Source: CAZGNZ01 sp964527215 (GTDB lineage Bacteria; Fidelibacterota; Marinisomatia; SCGC-AAA003-L08; JACNLC01). From it: a DNA stretch of 64,000 nt. The DNA lies in NCBI GenBank assembly GCA_964527215.1, contig CAZGNZ010000021.1, positions 1 to 64,000 of the forward strand, written 5' to 3'. Below the pieces are notes generated by a model, which worked only from the letters and a program-made list of their open reading frames with translations, had not been told where the DNA came from and ran no database searches. Positions 43,893 through 52,518 of this stretch are shown here, one piece after another (position 1 is the stretch's first letter; each line of letters opens with the position of its first letter). Both the position numbers and the translations under genes were made by a program.

Positions 43893-45155
43893 ATGATGGA
43901 AAAAAACCCTATTCAACCAGGCATTACACGGTTTATAGTCATACTGAGTGTTCTGGGTTTGATCACTGCCAGCCACCTCTGGATTATGGAATCCCGTAAT
44001 TTTGACAGGGGATGCGTGGGTGTGGCACTCCCGGGGCAAATTGAAGATTACTTTGACTGCAAGGGCGTATCTGAAGCACAGGTGACCTTTTTCGGAATTC
44101 CCAATGTCGTAATGGGAGTACTGTTCTATCTCGGTCTTATAACCCTTTCAGTGTCTCTCTATTATCTGTCCAAACCTCTGTCAAATTGGGTATATTTGGC
44201 TCGATCCGGCATGTTGATCGGGGCGATCGGATATACGGTATATCTGGTGTATCTGCAGTATGTGGTGCTGGATATGTACTGTGCTCTCTGCATGACAAAT
44301 GCCGTGATCGTCACTACCTTGTTTTTGACTCAGCTTTTCAGTTTCTTTAAATATTTACGAACCACCGGTTCAGATCCCCATCCCGCTGCTTTTGAATGGC
44401 GGTTTTTCAGCGGTGTCGTGGTGACAGGACTCATTCTCATAGGGATGGACGTCCTGGTTTTTCAGCAGCTTGAGGCCACCGAAAATTCCGCACCGGAATC
44501 CAGCAGCCCAACCGCTGCAGCGACAGTTCCCGAACCTGCAGATAATCATCAGGAGAAACCGTCAGGGTCCCGCCCGGCGGTCTCTGAACATTCCTCCGGT
44601 GAATGTTATTACAAAGATGATATGGCGCCTGTGGAAAATTACATGGCATTGATAGGCACAAGAGATCCCATCCTGGGTGACACGAACAGCAATGTGACGG
44701 TTTTTGATTTCTTTGATCCAAATTGCACCCACTGCAGAAGAACTCACGAAATGATGAAGGAAGTGGTTGCCGAACATGGTTCATATGTTCGATTTGTGTA
44801 CAAGCCTTTTCCTTTGTGGAATTATTCGGTAAATCAGGTTCAGGCACTGATTGCTGCAAAAAATGAAAATAAATTTTTTGAAATGCTTGATTTGCAGTTT
44901 GAGAGAACCAAACCCGGAAAAGGGCTGTCTCTGGATCAGATCGAGCAAATTGCCGTTGACATCGGAATGGATGGACCGCGGCTGATATCAGAAATCAGAT
45001 CAAACAAATATATCGGACTTGTGAAGGCCCAGCGCAATCAGGCACGCAGCATTGGAATAAAAAGCGCACCTACTGTCATGGTCAACGGAAAGTTTATCGC
45101 ATCCAAATCCCGAACGAAAGATTGCCTGTCCCAGTTCATTATTGATGAGTTGTAA
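43893..45155 (+). CDS. VKOR-DsbA fusion (disulfide-bond-forming membrane protein)
   Basis: 420 residues. The N-terminal VKOR domain (about 1-190) has five membrane helices. Its redox CxxC is C130-A-L-C133 and its loop cysteines are C41 and C56. A low-complexity periplasmic linker (~195-235) leads to a DsbA/thioredoxin-like domain (~240-420) with the active site C278-T-H-C281 in FFDPNCTHCRRTH and the cis-Pro loop SAPTVMVNG. In bacteria this fusion reoxidises the thioredoxin-like domain by passing electrons to quinone, so it makes disulfides in exported proteins. It follows the Cys-rich secreted gene by less than 400 bases, which supports a role in its folding. The start lies among ATGATG without a strong ribosome site. 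Confidence 0.93.
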   Translation: MMEKNPIQPGITRFIVILSVLGLITASHLWIMESRNFDRGCVGVALPGQIEDYFDCKGVSEAQVTFFGIPNVVMGVLFYLGLITLSVSLYYLSKPLSNWVYLARSGMLIGAIGYTVYLVYLQYVVLDMYCALCMTNAVIVTTLFLTQLFSFFKYLRTTGSDPHPAAFEWRFFSGVVVTGLILIGMDVLVFQQLEATENSAPESSSPTAAATVPEPADNHQEKPSGSRPAVSEHSSGECYYKDDMAPVENYMALIGTRDPILGDTNSNVTVFDFFDPNCTHCRRTHEMMKEVVAEHGSYVRFVYKPFPLWNYSVNQVQALIAAKNENKFFEMLDLQFERTKPGKGLSLDQIEQIAVDIGMDGPRLISEIRSNKYIGLVKAQRNQARSIGIKSAPTVMVNGKFIASKSRTKDCLSQFIIDEL

Positions 45156-45329
45156 TCGTCTCTCTCTGTTCAGACTGTAATCATCACTGTACCGGATAAA
45201 AATGTTTTGTCAGATCGTCATTACGGACTGCCCGCACACTAGGGCAGGATCAATCGGGTATCCTGGTCATTCGGATGACCGGTGATTTCCGAACGCGACA
45301 AAATAACAGACCAGAGTCGGAGGAGTTAA

Positions 45330-46445
45330 ATGAACCAGGGAAATTTTGATGTAATCATCATCGGCGGAGGAATCGGCGGAGCTGCTTCTGCCCTTCGGGC
45401 CGCTCAGAACAATTTGAATACACTGTGGGTGCTCGGCTCAAAACAGACCCGTCGGCGAAGCCGTTCACAGTGGGTGGTCAATGTGGACAACATGATCGGG
45501 TACCACGAAGATGTGGTAAAAAAACCAATCCTGAAACAGCTGATCAAAAACGGATACGAAACGGCCGCGAACAGCATCCTGAACACCCATTTCCCTGTTC
45601 ATAATCGAGCAATCATCCAGAATACAAGAGATCGTCTGACTGAAGATTATCCCAATGTTGTCCAGCTTGAAACGGAAGCAGCATCCATAAAATCCAAAGA
45701 CGGATTTATGATTGCCACCGGGATGGGTCAATACCATGCGGACAGCGTGGTGCTCGCCACGGGGGTTATGGATGAACAGCCGCATATTTTCAAATCCAAC
45801 AAGAAAGGCGAAACGGAGTGGTCCTCAAAGTGGATTTACCCCTTCGCCAACAAGGAACAGGTTCTTTACTGTATTCGCTGTGAAGGACATTTGACCCGCA
45901 GCAGCCAAGTGGCCGTCATCGGAAACAAAGAACCGGCGGCCGAGCTGGCGCTGATGCTTCACGAGCGTTACGGAAACAAGGTTTTTCTGCTGCTGAATGG
46001 AGCCGACCTCCAAATCTCTGAAAAGCGTGCCGAAGCAATTCAGGCATACGGACTTGAAATTATTCCCGATGCGATCACTGATCTGCTCAGTGAAACCCCC
46101 AAAAATCTGCGCGGCTTTGTCTTCAGCAGTCACAGTGCAGTCCATGTAGATTTTGCTCTTGCTGCTCTGGGAATCCACCGGGTGTACAATGATCTTGCCC
46201 GTCAGGTCGGCGCTGAACTGGCGGAACCGGAACTGCCTGACGAAAAGCGTCACATTCTTATTGATTGGCGGGGGGAAACCACCGTTCCAAATCTTTTTGT
46301 GGTGGGGGATGCAGCCAGACGCAGGGATGAGCAAATAATGAAACAGATATATACCGCGCAGGAATATGCTGTGCGGGCTGTTGATGCCATTGACCTTCGC
46401 CGTCGATTAAAGCAGAGGGCACAGGCAGTCCAGTCTGTTTCATAA
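45330..46445 (+). CDS. Thioredoxin-reductase-like FAD oxidoreductase
   Basis: 371 residues behind a GGAGGAG ribosome site. The FAD-binding motif is IIIGGGIGGAASA (9-21), and VVLATGVMDEQPH is the central ATG-type motif. A redox pair C181-I-R-C184 (YCIRCEGH) stands where thioredoxin reductases have CATC. VAVIGNKEPAAELAL is the pyridine-nucleotide-side motif and NLFVVGDAARRRDEQ the FAD-closing GD motif. The segment after the first FAD motif (RRRSRSQW) is unusually basic. The physiological partner could be a thioredoxin or the adjacent disulfide system. It lies 174 bases after VKOR-DsbA, so it may be separately transcribed. Confidence 0.75.
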   Translation: MNQGNFDVIIIGGGIGGAASALRAAQNNLNTLWVLGSKQTRRRSRSQWVVNVDNMIGYHEDVVKKPILKQLIKNGYETAANSILNTHFPVHNRAIIQNTRDRLTEDYPNVVQLETEAASIKSKDGFMIATGMGQYHADSVVLATGVMDEQPHIFKSNKKGETEWSSKWIYPFANKEQVLYCIRCEGHLTRSSQVAVIGNKEPAAELALMLHERYGNKVFLLLNGADLQISEKRAEAIQAYGLEIIPDAITDLLSETPKNLRGFVFSSHSAVHVDFALAALGIHRVYNDLARQVGAELAEPELPDEKRHILIDWRGETTVPNLFVVGDAARRRDEQIMKQIYTAQEYAVRAVDAIDLRRRLKQRAQAVQSVS

Positions 46446-46636
46446 ATTTTTCCATCGAATCATGGAAAATTCAGTTTGAGAATGGATGTCTGCCGCAAAC
46501 TGTGCCGACAAAAAAACTGTGGGGCAGGCATGAAAGAAACTGAAATGGTCACTCGTCGAAAGGATATCCTTAAGAGGATCGCGGATCTCCGCTGCTGATT
46601 AATATGTTTCTGATCAATCAACGAACATTTAGATTC

Positions 46637-47476
46637 ATGAGAACGATTCACATCATCGCCTTTCTGGTCCTCACTGGTTCTGCCGTGAGTGCCGGTGACT
46701 ATGCGCCGTCCCTGCTGGACAGCCTGCTGAAAATCCATGTGACTGACGGAGCGGTGAATTATGACGAACTGCGTCTGAATGACGGGCTATTGAGAGAATT
46801 CCTGAAATCGGTTGAAACCGTTTCCGCGGATGAATTCGAGCGCTGGACAGAATCAGCAAGAAAGGCCTTCTGGATAAATACGTATAATGCGCTGGTCCTG
46901 GCGTTGATTATTGAAGAATATCCCATTGAGTGGGGAAGCATTGTTCAGCAGATCCATTTTCCGAAGAACAGTATCAGGCAGTTACAAAATGCGTGGGACC
47001 GCCCTCTCATCAGGGTGTTTGGCAGCGACATTTCCCTGAATGCCATCCACCATGATATTCTGAGAATCCGTTACAATGATCCGCGAATTCACTTCATGCT
47101 GGTAAATTCCGCCGTCAGCGGACCGGAATGCAGGCCGGATGCATGTTTTGAGACGGATTTGGATCAAAGGCTGGATTTGGCGGCAGTGCATTTCCTGAAC
47201 AATCCGAAGGTTGTGTATCTGGACAGAAACGCCAATCTGCTCTTCCTGTCTCCAATACTGGGCTGGTATAAAAATGACTTCAGCAGGGTCAGTACAGGTA
47301 TATGCAGCTATCCCTATCAGTCAGAATCGCTGTGCGCGGTGATATCCTATATTGCCCGGTATCTCCCTGAAGAGGATGCGGCCTTCATACGTGCCAACCG
47401 TCCTGAGATACAATTCCGTGAATTTGACTGGATGCTGAACGAGATCAGCCTTCAGCCCTCACACACATCCGGATAA
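46637..47476 (+). CDS. Secreted DUF547 protein
   Basis: About 279 residues. I prefer the ATG at 46637 because it starts a clean signal peptide (MRTIHIIAFLVLTGSAVSAGD); an upstream ATG at 46604 adds 11 residues. Neither has a strong ribosome site. The DUF547 pattern is clear: ARKAFWINTYNALVLALIIEEYP, SLNAIHHDILR, RIHFMLVNSAVSGPECR and LFLSPILGWYKNDF. DUF547 proteins are papain-like-fold, sometimes linked to glutathione or disulfide chemistry. The SGPECR Cys position matches the family's conserved Cys. No function is proven. It follows the flavoprotein gene. Confidence 0.85.
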   Translation: MRTIHIIAFLVLTGSAVSAGDYAPSLLDSLLKIHVTDGAVNYDELRLNDGLLREFLKSVETVSADEFERWTESARKAFWINTYNALVLALIIEEYPIEWGSIVQQIHFPKNSIRQLQNAWDRPLIRVFGSDISLNAIHHDILRIRYNDPRIHFMLVNSAVSGPECRPDACFETDLDQRLDLAAVHFLNNPKVVYLDRNANLLFLSPILGWYKNDFSRVSTGICSYPYQSESLCAVISYIARYLPEEDAAFIRANRPEIQFREFDWMLNEISLQPSHTSG

Positions 47477-47918
47477 CAATCTCACCAAAAACAATCACAC
47501 GGGTTAACAAACTTCCCGTCAGCTGGAGCAATGAACTGCTGCAGTCCGACAGTCCGCCATCAATTCAGGCTATTTATTGACCAGGTTTATGCAGAGGGAA
47601 TTTTACAGACGTATTTTACACTGGGCACAGTTCATTCTTCTCTGCTGCGTCCTGGGTACTTGGGTTTCTAACCCGATTATTCTATGTGAATATCGAAGCG
47701 TAAAATGCTTCGTATTTTCCGGACGATGACGGATCTGCTCAATTCTACAGCGTCCGTCAGGAGACGGATTTTCAATTATGCTTGAGTTTTGTTCTCATTG
47801 CACTGTCCGAAACAGTGTCGTTCAAATCTCGTCGCAAGCCTTGCATAATCAACCAGCGTCACAATCTCATTTCGAACTCTCGTGAAGTATTCAGACTAAG
47901 CGCGATTCAACCGGAACG
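47477..47918. other. 442-base convergent gap with small hairpins
   Basis: Between the DUF547 gene and the leftward TPR-kinase gene. Short hairpins are visible: CGAAGC/GCTTCG followed by TATTTT near 47695, CCGTC/GACGG followed by ATTTTC near 47755, and CACTGT/ACAGTG near 47801. One or two may terminate the neighbouring genes. No coding frame is convincing. Confidence 0.45.
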
Positions 47919-49847
47919 TCATTCGACTGCTGCCGGAACCAGTACCCGAAATGCAGATCCCTTCATGGGTTCGGAATGTATCATCAGCCGCCCTTCAAAC
48001 TCCCGAACCAGCGTACTTACAATGGTCAGCCCCAACCCTGTTCTGTACTCAGAATTACGGGTAGTATAAAACGGCTTCACGCAGTCCTGCAGGGCCTGTT
48101 TATCCATACCGATGCCGTTGTCCTCCACTGTAATCTCTATATCAGGAGCGCTGGAATTCAGACATACGGACAGCCGGATTTGTTTGTCATATCCTTCCGG
48201 CGTCTCAGATTTCTTTTTCTCAACTGCAAAATAGGCATTGGATATCAGGTTCACCATGATCTGTTCAAATCTCTGGGGATGGATGGTGACCATCGGCAGA
48301 TCAGGATCATAATGGGTAATAAATTCAATGTTGTGGTTGTAGAATTTCTTTTCGAAAAAAATCAGACTTTTTTTAACAGGTTCTAATATATTGACGGTCT
48401 GCTCATAAAGCAGGTCAACCTGGGCGAATTCACGCATCGTATCAAGGATCATTGTGGCTTTGTCCACTGCCTCAACAATGGCTTCCATATCTTCCTCAAG
48501 ATTCATTTCCGGTGAAATTCGACCTGACGCAGAAAGCTTGACCAGCTCAGCGGTCGCCAAAATCACCGTCAGCGGCTGAGACAGTTCATGCGCAACGCCG
48601 GATGCCATTTCTCCCAGAGCCGTTAGGCGTCCGGAATGCGCAAGCTGAGCCTGCTTCTCTTCGATTTCAACCGTGCGTTTTTCAACCAGTCGTTCCAGGT
48701 GGTCCTGATAGATTTTGAGTTGAGCTTCAACCTGACGGCGATGTTTAATCTCTTTTTGAAGTTCCTCATTCCGCAATCGAAAAATTTCATTTTCCTGCCG
48801 CTTGTGCTCGGTTTCAAATTCAACCTCCATCCGGGCAATCTTGTCGCTGAATTCCTTTCGAATCATTTCAGAATACAGATCGCTTGCTTCCTGAGTCACC
48901 TGCAGAGCTTTTTTATATTTCCGCTGCGCCTGATACAGTCTTGCGCAGGCGTTCAGGTATTCGTATTCCAGCTGTCTAATCCCAATTTCTCCGATCACTG
49001 CGGAGGCGGACTTCAGATGCATTTCCGCTTCTTTGTACATACGCTGATCGGTAAGTACCTGACCCAGATTAATATAGGATCCTGCCATCCCCGGCCGGTC
49101 ATTGATCTGCTGCCTGAGATCAAGAGCCTTTTTGTTCATTGCCAGCGCATCATCCAAATGGTTTGTGTTGTGATACACATTGCTGATATTGGTATAGGAA
49201 TTGCCCAGACCTTTTAAGTCCTTAACTTCGTTTCGAATGGCAACTGCTTTATTGTAATACTCGAGCGCTTTGTCAAATTCACCCCATGATCGATACAGCA
49301 GCCCGATATTATTGTAGGAGTTGCCAATGAAGACTTTGTTGTCATTTTTAAGCCAGATGGCCAACGCCTTTTCATAATATTCCAATGCCCGTTTTGTATC
49401 GCCCTGATTCCAGAATATGATTCCAATATCGTTGCATGAGGCCGCAATCCCTTTCTGATCATCGTTTTCCACCCGCATGTGCAGTGCCAGATGATGGTAC
49501 TCAAGGGCCTTATCCGGCTGATTTAAATTTTTATATACATTTCCAATGTTATGGAGTGAAATGGCAATTCCGTGCTGATGACTGATTTTTTGATAGCATT
49601 CCAGCGACTGATTAAAAAACTTGAGTGCTGAGCGGAATTCACCCTGGTTGTGAAATGAATACCCAAGGTTTCTGAAGCACTGTGCGCGCCCCAGATCGGA
49701 ATCCAGCTGATCAGCAATTTCCATGGCTTCCTGGGCTTTTTTCATCATTTCCGGGGGATCGGTATAGAGACAGTCGGTACTGGCCTTCAGCAGTCTCTGA
49801 AACTGCTGTTCAAGTATGTTGCGGTTTTTGCTGTCTGATGGTTTCAT
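47919..49847 (-). CDS. Cytoplasmic TPR histidine kinase
   Basis: 642 residues with no membrane segment. TPR units fill ~55-325 (for example FDKALEYYNKAVAIRN and TKRALEYYEKALAIWL). A coiled coil (~330-405) contains EIFRLRNEEL, a linker shared with two other proteins in this window. The kinase core has the H-box with H420 in GVAHELSQPLTVIL, an N-box near NLISNAYFAVEKK, and ATP-lid motifs DNGIGMD and TGLGLTIVSTLV. It should autophosphorylate on H420 in response to a partner bound by the TPRs. No response regulator gene is adjacent. Family resemblance is to NtrB/FixL-type H-boxes. Confidence 0.88.
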   Translation of the reverse strand: MKPSDSKNRNILEQQFQRLLKASTDCLYTDPPEMMKKAQEAMEIADQLDSDLGRAQCFRNLGYSFHNQGEFRSALKFFNQSLECYQKISHQHGIAISLHNIGNVYKNLNQPDKALEYHHLALHMRVENDDQKGIAASCNDIGIIFWNQGDTKRALEYYEKALAIWLKNDNKVFIGNSYNNIGLLYRSWGEFDKALEYYNKAVAIRNEVKDLKGLGNSYTNISNVYHNTNHLDDALAMNKKALDLRQQINDRPGMAGSYINLGQVLTDQRMYKEAEMHLKSASAVIGEIGIRQLEYEYLNACARLYQAQRKYKKALQVTQEASDLYSEMIRKEFSDKIARMEVEFETEHKRQENEIFRLRNEELQKEIKHRRQVEAQLKIYQDHLERLVEKRTVEIEEKQAQLAHSGRLTALGEMASGVAHELSQPLTVILATAELVKLSASGRISPEMNLEEDMEAIVEAVDKATMILDTMREFAQVDLLYEQTVNILEPVKKSLIFFEKKFYNHNIEFITHYDPDLPMVTIHPQRFEQIMVNLISNAYFAVEKKKSETPEGYDKQIRLSVCLNSSAPDIEITVEDNGIGMDKQALQDCVKPFYTTRNSEYRTGLGLTIVSTLVREFEGRLMIHSEPMKGSAFRVLVPAAVE

Positions 49848-50212
49848 GGTCGGCAGGCAATGTATAAAACGCTCTAATTTAGAAATGCTGGATTACTCGT
49901 ATACAGTCAAAAAATTCAAAACCGGAGAAATTTTCAACCAGAATCTGAGCAATGCGGAAAATGCACTCCGTTTGGCAGTGATCTGCTGAAGCATGTTCAG
50001 CCTTGCTGAAGATACCGGAACAAACCGATGATGGGTTGACAACTCTCAGCCGCAGCCAATACTCTGAAGAACGGATTTGCCTGAATCATTCAGAGATTTT
50101 TGATATGAGATGATCGTCCCGAAATGCTTCCTGATTCGCTGCACCGTTCCAGCGATGAACAGAAATCTATCAAAAAGGTTGGAAAAAGAGCCTGCACGGT
50201 TCATCCTTTGGA

Positions 50213-50244
50213 TCCGTCAGTTGACGGACGGGGAAACTCGTTGA
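50213..50244 (+). repeat. Dispersed palindromic repeat, copy 1
   Basis: TCCGTCAG TTGACGGACGGGGAAACTCGTTGA shares the core CAGYTGACGGRCGGGGAAA and the following YTCRTTGA with the copy at 61655-61691. The core includes the inverted pair CCGTCA/TGACGG. Both copies lie upstream of TPR genes. It may be a REP-like intergenic element or a regulator site. Confidence 0.5.
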
Positions 50245-50366
50245 CAGGTGTAATGAACCGGAGGAAGCTGCATCAGACGGAACACCAGGGCAATGTCAAT
50301 AATTTTGCACATATAGTTAATTAATTGACAATCAGAACAAGATAATTGACTATCTGATAAAAAATA

Positions 50367-50399
50367 TTTGGTATCATAAGCAATTATTTTTTATATTTG
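50367..50399 (+). promoter_or_regulatory. Bacteroidota-like promoter (TTTG - 21 bases - TAnnTTTG)
   Basis: TTTG at 50367-50370 is followed after 21 bases by TATATTTG at 50392-50399. This matches the -33/-7 consensus known for Bacteroidota sigma factors, with the spacing seen there. It lies 33 bases before the start of the lipoprotein gene at 50432. Other upstream regions in the window do not show a comparably clear match. Confidence 0.5.
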
Positions 50400-50431
50400 C
50401 CGTGGATTATAGAATATGATCGGGAGTTTTA

Positions 50432-50716
50432 ATGAAAACAAATAAAATAATCGCAATGACACTGACCCTTGTGCTTGTTCTGATTGGTTGCGAATCCCGG
50501 TCTCCTTTTGAATACGAGAATGTTGAGGTGGACGCTGATGACATTATCCTGACGGAATCAGAGACGGATCAGTCACCTTCATTTTCATGGGAAGCAACCG
50601 ACTATCATTTTCAGCTGGATGATCAGGAGTATTTAGAGCTGATCAGAAGCGGCTTCAATATTAAAAACGGATTTTATACGGAGGAAGATTCGATTTCAAT
50701 CATTTATAAACCATAA
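50432..50716 (+). CDS. Small predicted lipoprotein
   Basis: 94 residues. The N-terminal segment LTLVLVLIGC gives a good lipobox with C20 as the lipid-modified residue. The mature part is short and acidic (D/E-rich, about 74 residues) with a single aromatic-rich stretch (FSWEATDYHFQL). I do not recognise a family. It starts 33 bases after the TAnnTTTG promoter and ends 35 bases before the TPR/Fis-like gene, so it is probably the first gene of a two-gene unit. It could act as an outer-membrane signal input for the TPR protein, but that is a guess. Confidence 0.65.
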   Translation: MKTNKIIAMTLTLVLVLIGCESRSPFEYENVEVDADDIILTESETDQSPSFSWEATDYHFQLDDQEYLELIRSGFNIKNGFYTEEDSISIIYKP

Positions 50717-50751
50717 TCTGATTTTCTCTTAATCGTTGACATTTACCGCGC

Positions 50752-52215
50752 ATGGAAACCTTAGGAAAAATATTAACCAACATCAGTCATATGGGCTATT
50801 ACGATAATCCACCGGATATTGCTGAGTACGATCGGCAGCTGCAGGAAAAAACGACGCTGACGGATGAACTTGCGCAGGTACAACAGGCGAAAGCGTATTC
50901 TATCAGCGGTCGCATTTCGGCTGCATTCCGGGTTTTGAGGGATTTGCAGCATATGCCATCCATGCAGTTTGTGCCTTTTGAAAAGGTGGAAAAGAACGAT
51001 GTGCTTGCTTTCATCAACTATGAAACCGCTCTTTTCTATCGTAACGCACACGATTTTACGTCCGCACAGAATTACTTGAAAATAGCAAAACTGCTGGCTG
51101 AAAGTGCTGAAGTATCACTGCTTGTTGATTATCAGTTTGCAACAATTCGGGCGGAACATCACGCGGATATCGAACTGATGATGCGTTTTGTCAGGATTTT
51201 TCAGGAAACTGACATGCCCGTCATGGAAATCATGGCCAATATGCGTCTTGGTGAAATCCTTGCCGGTTTGGAAAAATATGATCAGGCACGGGAGACGATG
51301 GTGCACTGCGGTGAGTTGATTGACCGGGTGCAGTCCGCCAATCTATCTACAACACAGAAAAGCAATCTGGGATTTATTTATTATCTGGAACAGAACTACA
51401 GATCTGCCCTCGATACTTTCAGTGATGTACAGGATTGTCCGGACTATTACCAAAAAAGTCTGGTTCTTGAAAACATGGCACTTGTGTATGAAGCCAAGGA
51501 GGATTATCAGACCGCACTGAATTACTGGATGGATTCCCTCAATGTCTGTCAGGATCATGGGGTCCTTGTGAACATTCCGGAAGACAGTCTTCGAATCGGC
51601 ATGATATACGAGCGGCATCTCAAGCAGTACTCGCAGGCAAAATTTTTCTTCAAGCTTGGATATGACCAGTCAATGGAAATGTTCAGGGACGGTATCAACA
51701 TTACTGGGTACATGAAAGAAGTGATCGAAAAGTATATCGGTTTCTTTTCCGAAAACTATGTACCGGAAGAAAGACCGCAGCCTGCTGCAGCGGGGACGGA
51801 AGCATTTGCATTTTCCATTAACCGGACCTGGGAAGACACCCGTAATATCTTCCATTACAATTTAATCGTGTTTCATAAGTTCAGCAGCAAGTCGGTTGGC
51901 AATATGCTGAATACCCTGAAACTGAAACGGTCCAATTTCCAGGCCAAACAGCAGAAACTGGTCGCGCTGGGATTTCAAATACCTGACTTTCGGCGCAGTG
52001 CAAAGGTTATGGACCAGTCTCAAATTGTGGAAGAACTGCAGGATTGGATTCGCCGATATCAGGATCAGACCTGGAAAGATATCAATCAGCAGTTCGAAAA
52101 GGAAATTTTTAAGTATTTTGTTGACAGGTACGGCAGTAAAAAGGAACAGCTGGTTCGAACACTGAAGATCAGCTATCCCAGTCTGAACAAGAAATTGAAA
52201 ACCAGTATGAACTGA
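50752..52215 (+). CDS. TPR protein with C-terminal Fis-like HTH
   Basis: 487 residues, cytoplasmic. TPR-type helix pairs fill ~20-310 (YRSALDTFSDVQDCPDYY, YQTALNYWMDSLNVCQ). The C-terminal part begins at ~355 (FHYNLIVFHKFSSKSVGNMLNTLKLKRSNF), and the last ~40 residues (IFKYFVDRYGSKKEQLVRTLKI then SYPSLNKKLKT) look like a Fis-type helix-turn-helix, with the GxxxxxAxxLGISxxTLxRKL spacing approximated by GSKKEQLVRTLKISYPSLNKKL. It therefore may be a DNA-binding regulator with a TPR sensor. No AAA+ domain lies between them. It lies downstream of the lipoprotein gene, and the two may be co-transcribed. Confidence 0.6.
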   Translation: METLGKILTNISHMGYYDNPPDIAEYDRQLQEKTTLTDELAQVQQAKAYSISGRISAAFRVLRDLQHMPSMQFVPFEKVEKNDVLAFINYETALFYRNAHDFTSAQNYLKIAKLLAESAEVSLLVDYQFATIRAEHHADIELMMRFVRIFQETDMPVMEIMANMRLGEILAGLEKYDQARETMVHCGELIDRVQSANLSTTQKSNLGFIYYLEQNYRSALDTFSDVQDCPDYYQKSLVLENMALVYEAKEDYQTALNYWMDSLNVCQDHGVLVNIPEDSLRIGMIYERHLKQYSQAKFFFKLGYDQSMEMFRDGINITGYMKEVIEKYIGFFSENYVPEERPQPAAAGTEAFAFSINRTWEDTRNIFHYNLIVFHKFSSKSVGNMLNTLKLKRSNFQAKQQKLVALGFQIPDFRRSAKVMDQSQIVEELQDWIRRYQDQTWKDINQQFEKEIFKYFVDRYGSKKEQLVRTLKISYPSLNKKLKTSMN

Positions 52216-52518
52216 CCGTTCACCAGCGGTAAACAAAAATAAAAAAAGGCACTTCTCCCCGGCCAAGTTTGAAGTGCCTGACAATCTGAATAAAAAAGGT
52301 GACAGTCACCTGACAGCCCTTTTTACGTCCTGAATTTACCGCGGGTCGTTCTTTAAAAACAATGATTAAAGAAGACTGAATTTCCGTTGTCCCAATGGAA
52401 AATTGGATACGCAGAAGGAATGTTTTCATGGCAGTCGCCATTACCGCCGTGAGCATCAACTTCCCAAAACGGTCAAATCAGTCACAAACGAAGTAACCGC
52501 AATACTGAAGGAGCCAAC
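52216..52518. other. 303-base gap holding an inverted-repeat element
   Basis: Between the TPR/Fis-like gene and the BNR-like secreted gene. It is largely filled by the structured element at 52226-52342. A good GAAGGAG ribosome site precedes the downstream start. No gene is supported. Confidence 0.6.
52226..52342. repeat. Inverted-repeat element with two inner hairpins (REP-like)
   Basis: An outer 8-base pair, GCGGTAAA (52226-52233) and TTTACCGC (52335-52342), encloses GGCACTTC/GAAGTGCC (52248-52255 with 52271-52278) and the perfect 13-base palindrome GGTGACAGTCACC (52298-52310), which is preceded by a run of A. On the minus strand the last palindrome and its T-run resemble the hairpins found near REP-associated tyrosine transposases (RAYT/Y1). 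No transposase is present, so this may be a stray non-autonomous copy, or the hairpins may act as terminators. Confidence 0.5.

Larger units (their letters stand above)
49848..50431. other. 584-base divergent gap with a repeat copy and a promoter
   Basis: Upstream region of the leftward TPR-kinase gene and the rightward lipoprotein gene. It holds one copy of the short dispersed palindrome at 50213-50244, and a Bacteroidota-like promoter at 50367-50399. The rest is AT-rich at its right end. No gene is supported, although a 66-codon frame starts at 50124. Confidence 0.45.

Noticed and set aside
43568..43894. 108-codon minus-strand frame
   Set aside because: No family match and no ribosome site, and it overlaps the VKOR-DsbA start. 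It could be a decayed fragment but cannot be supported.
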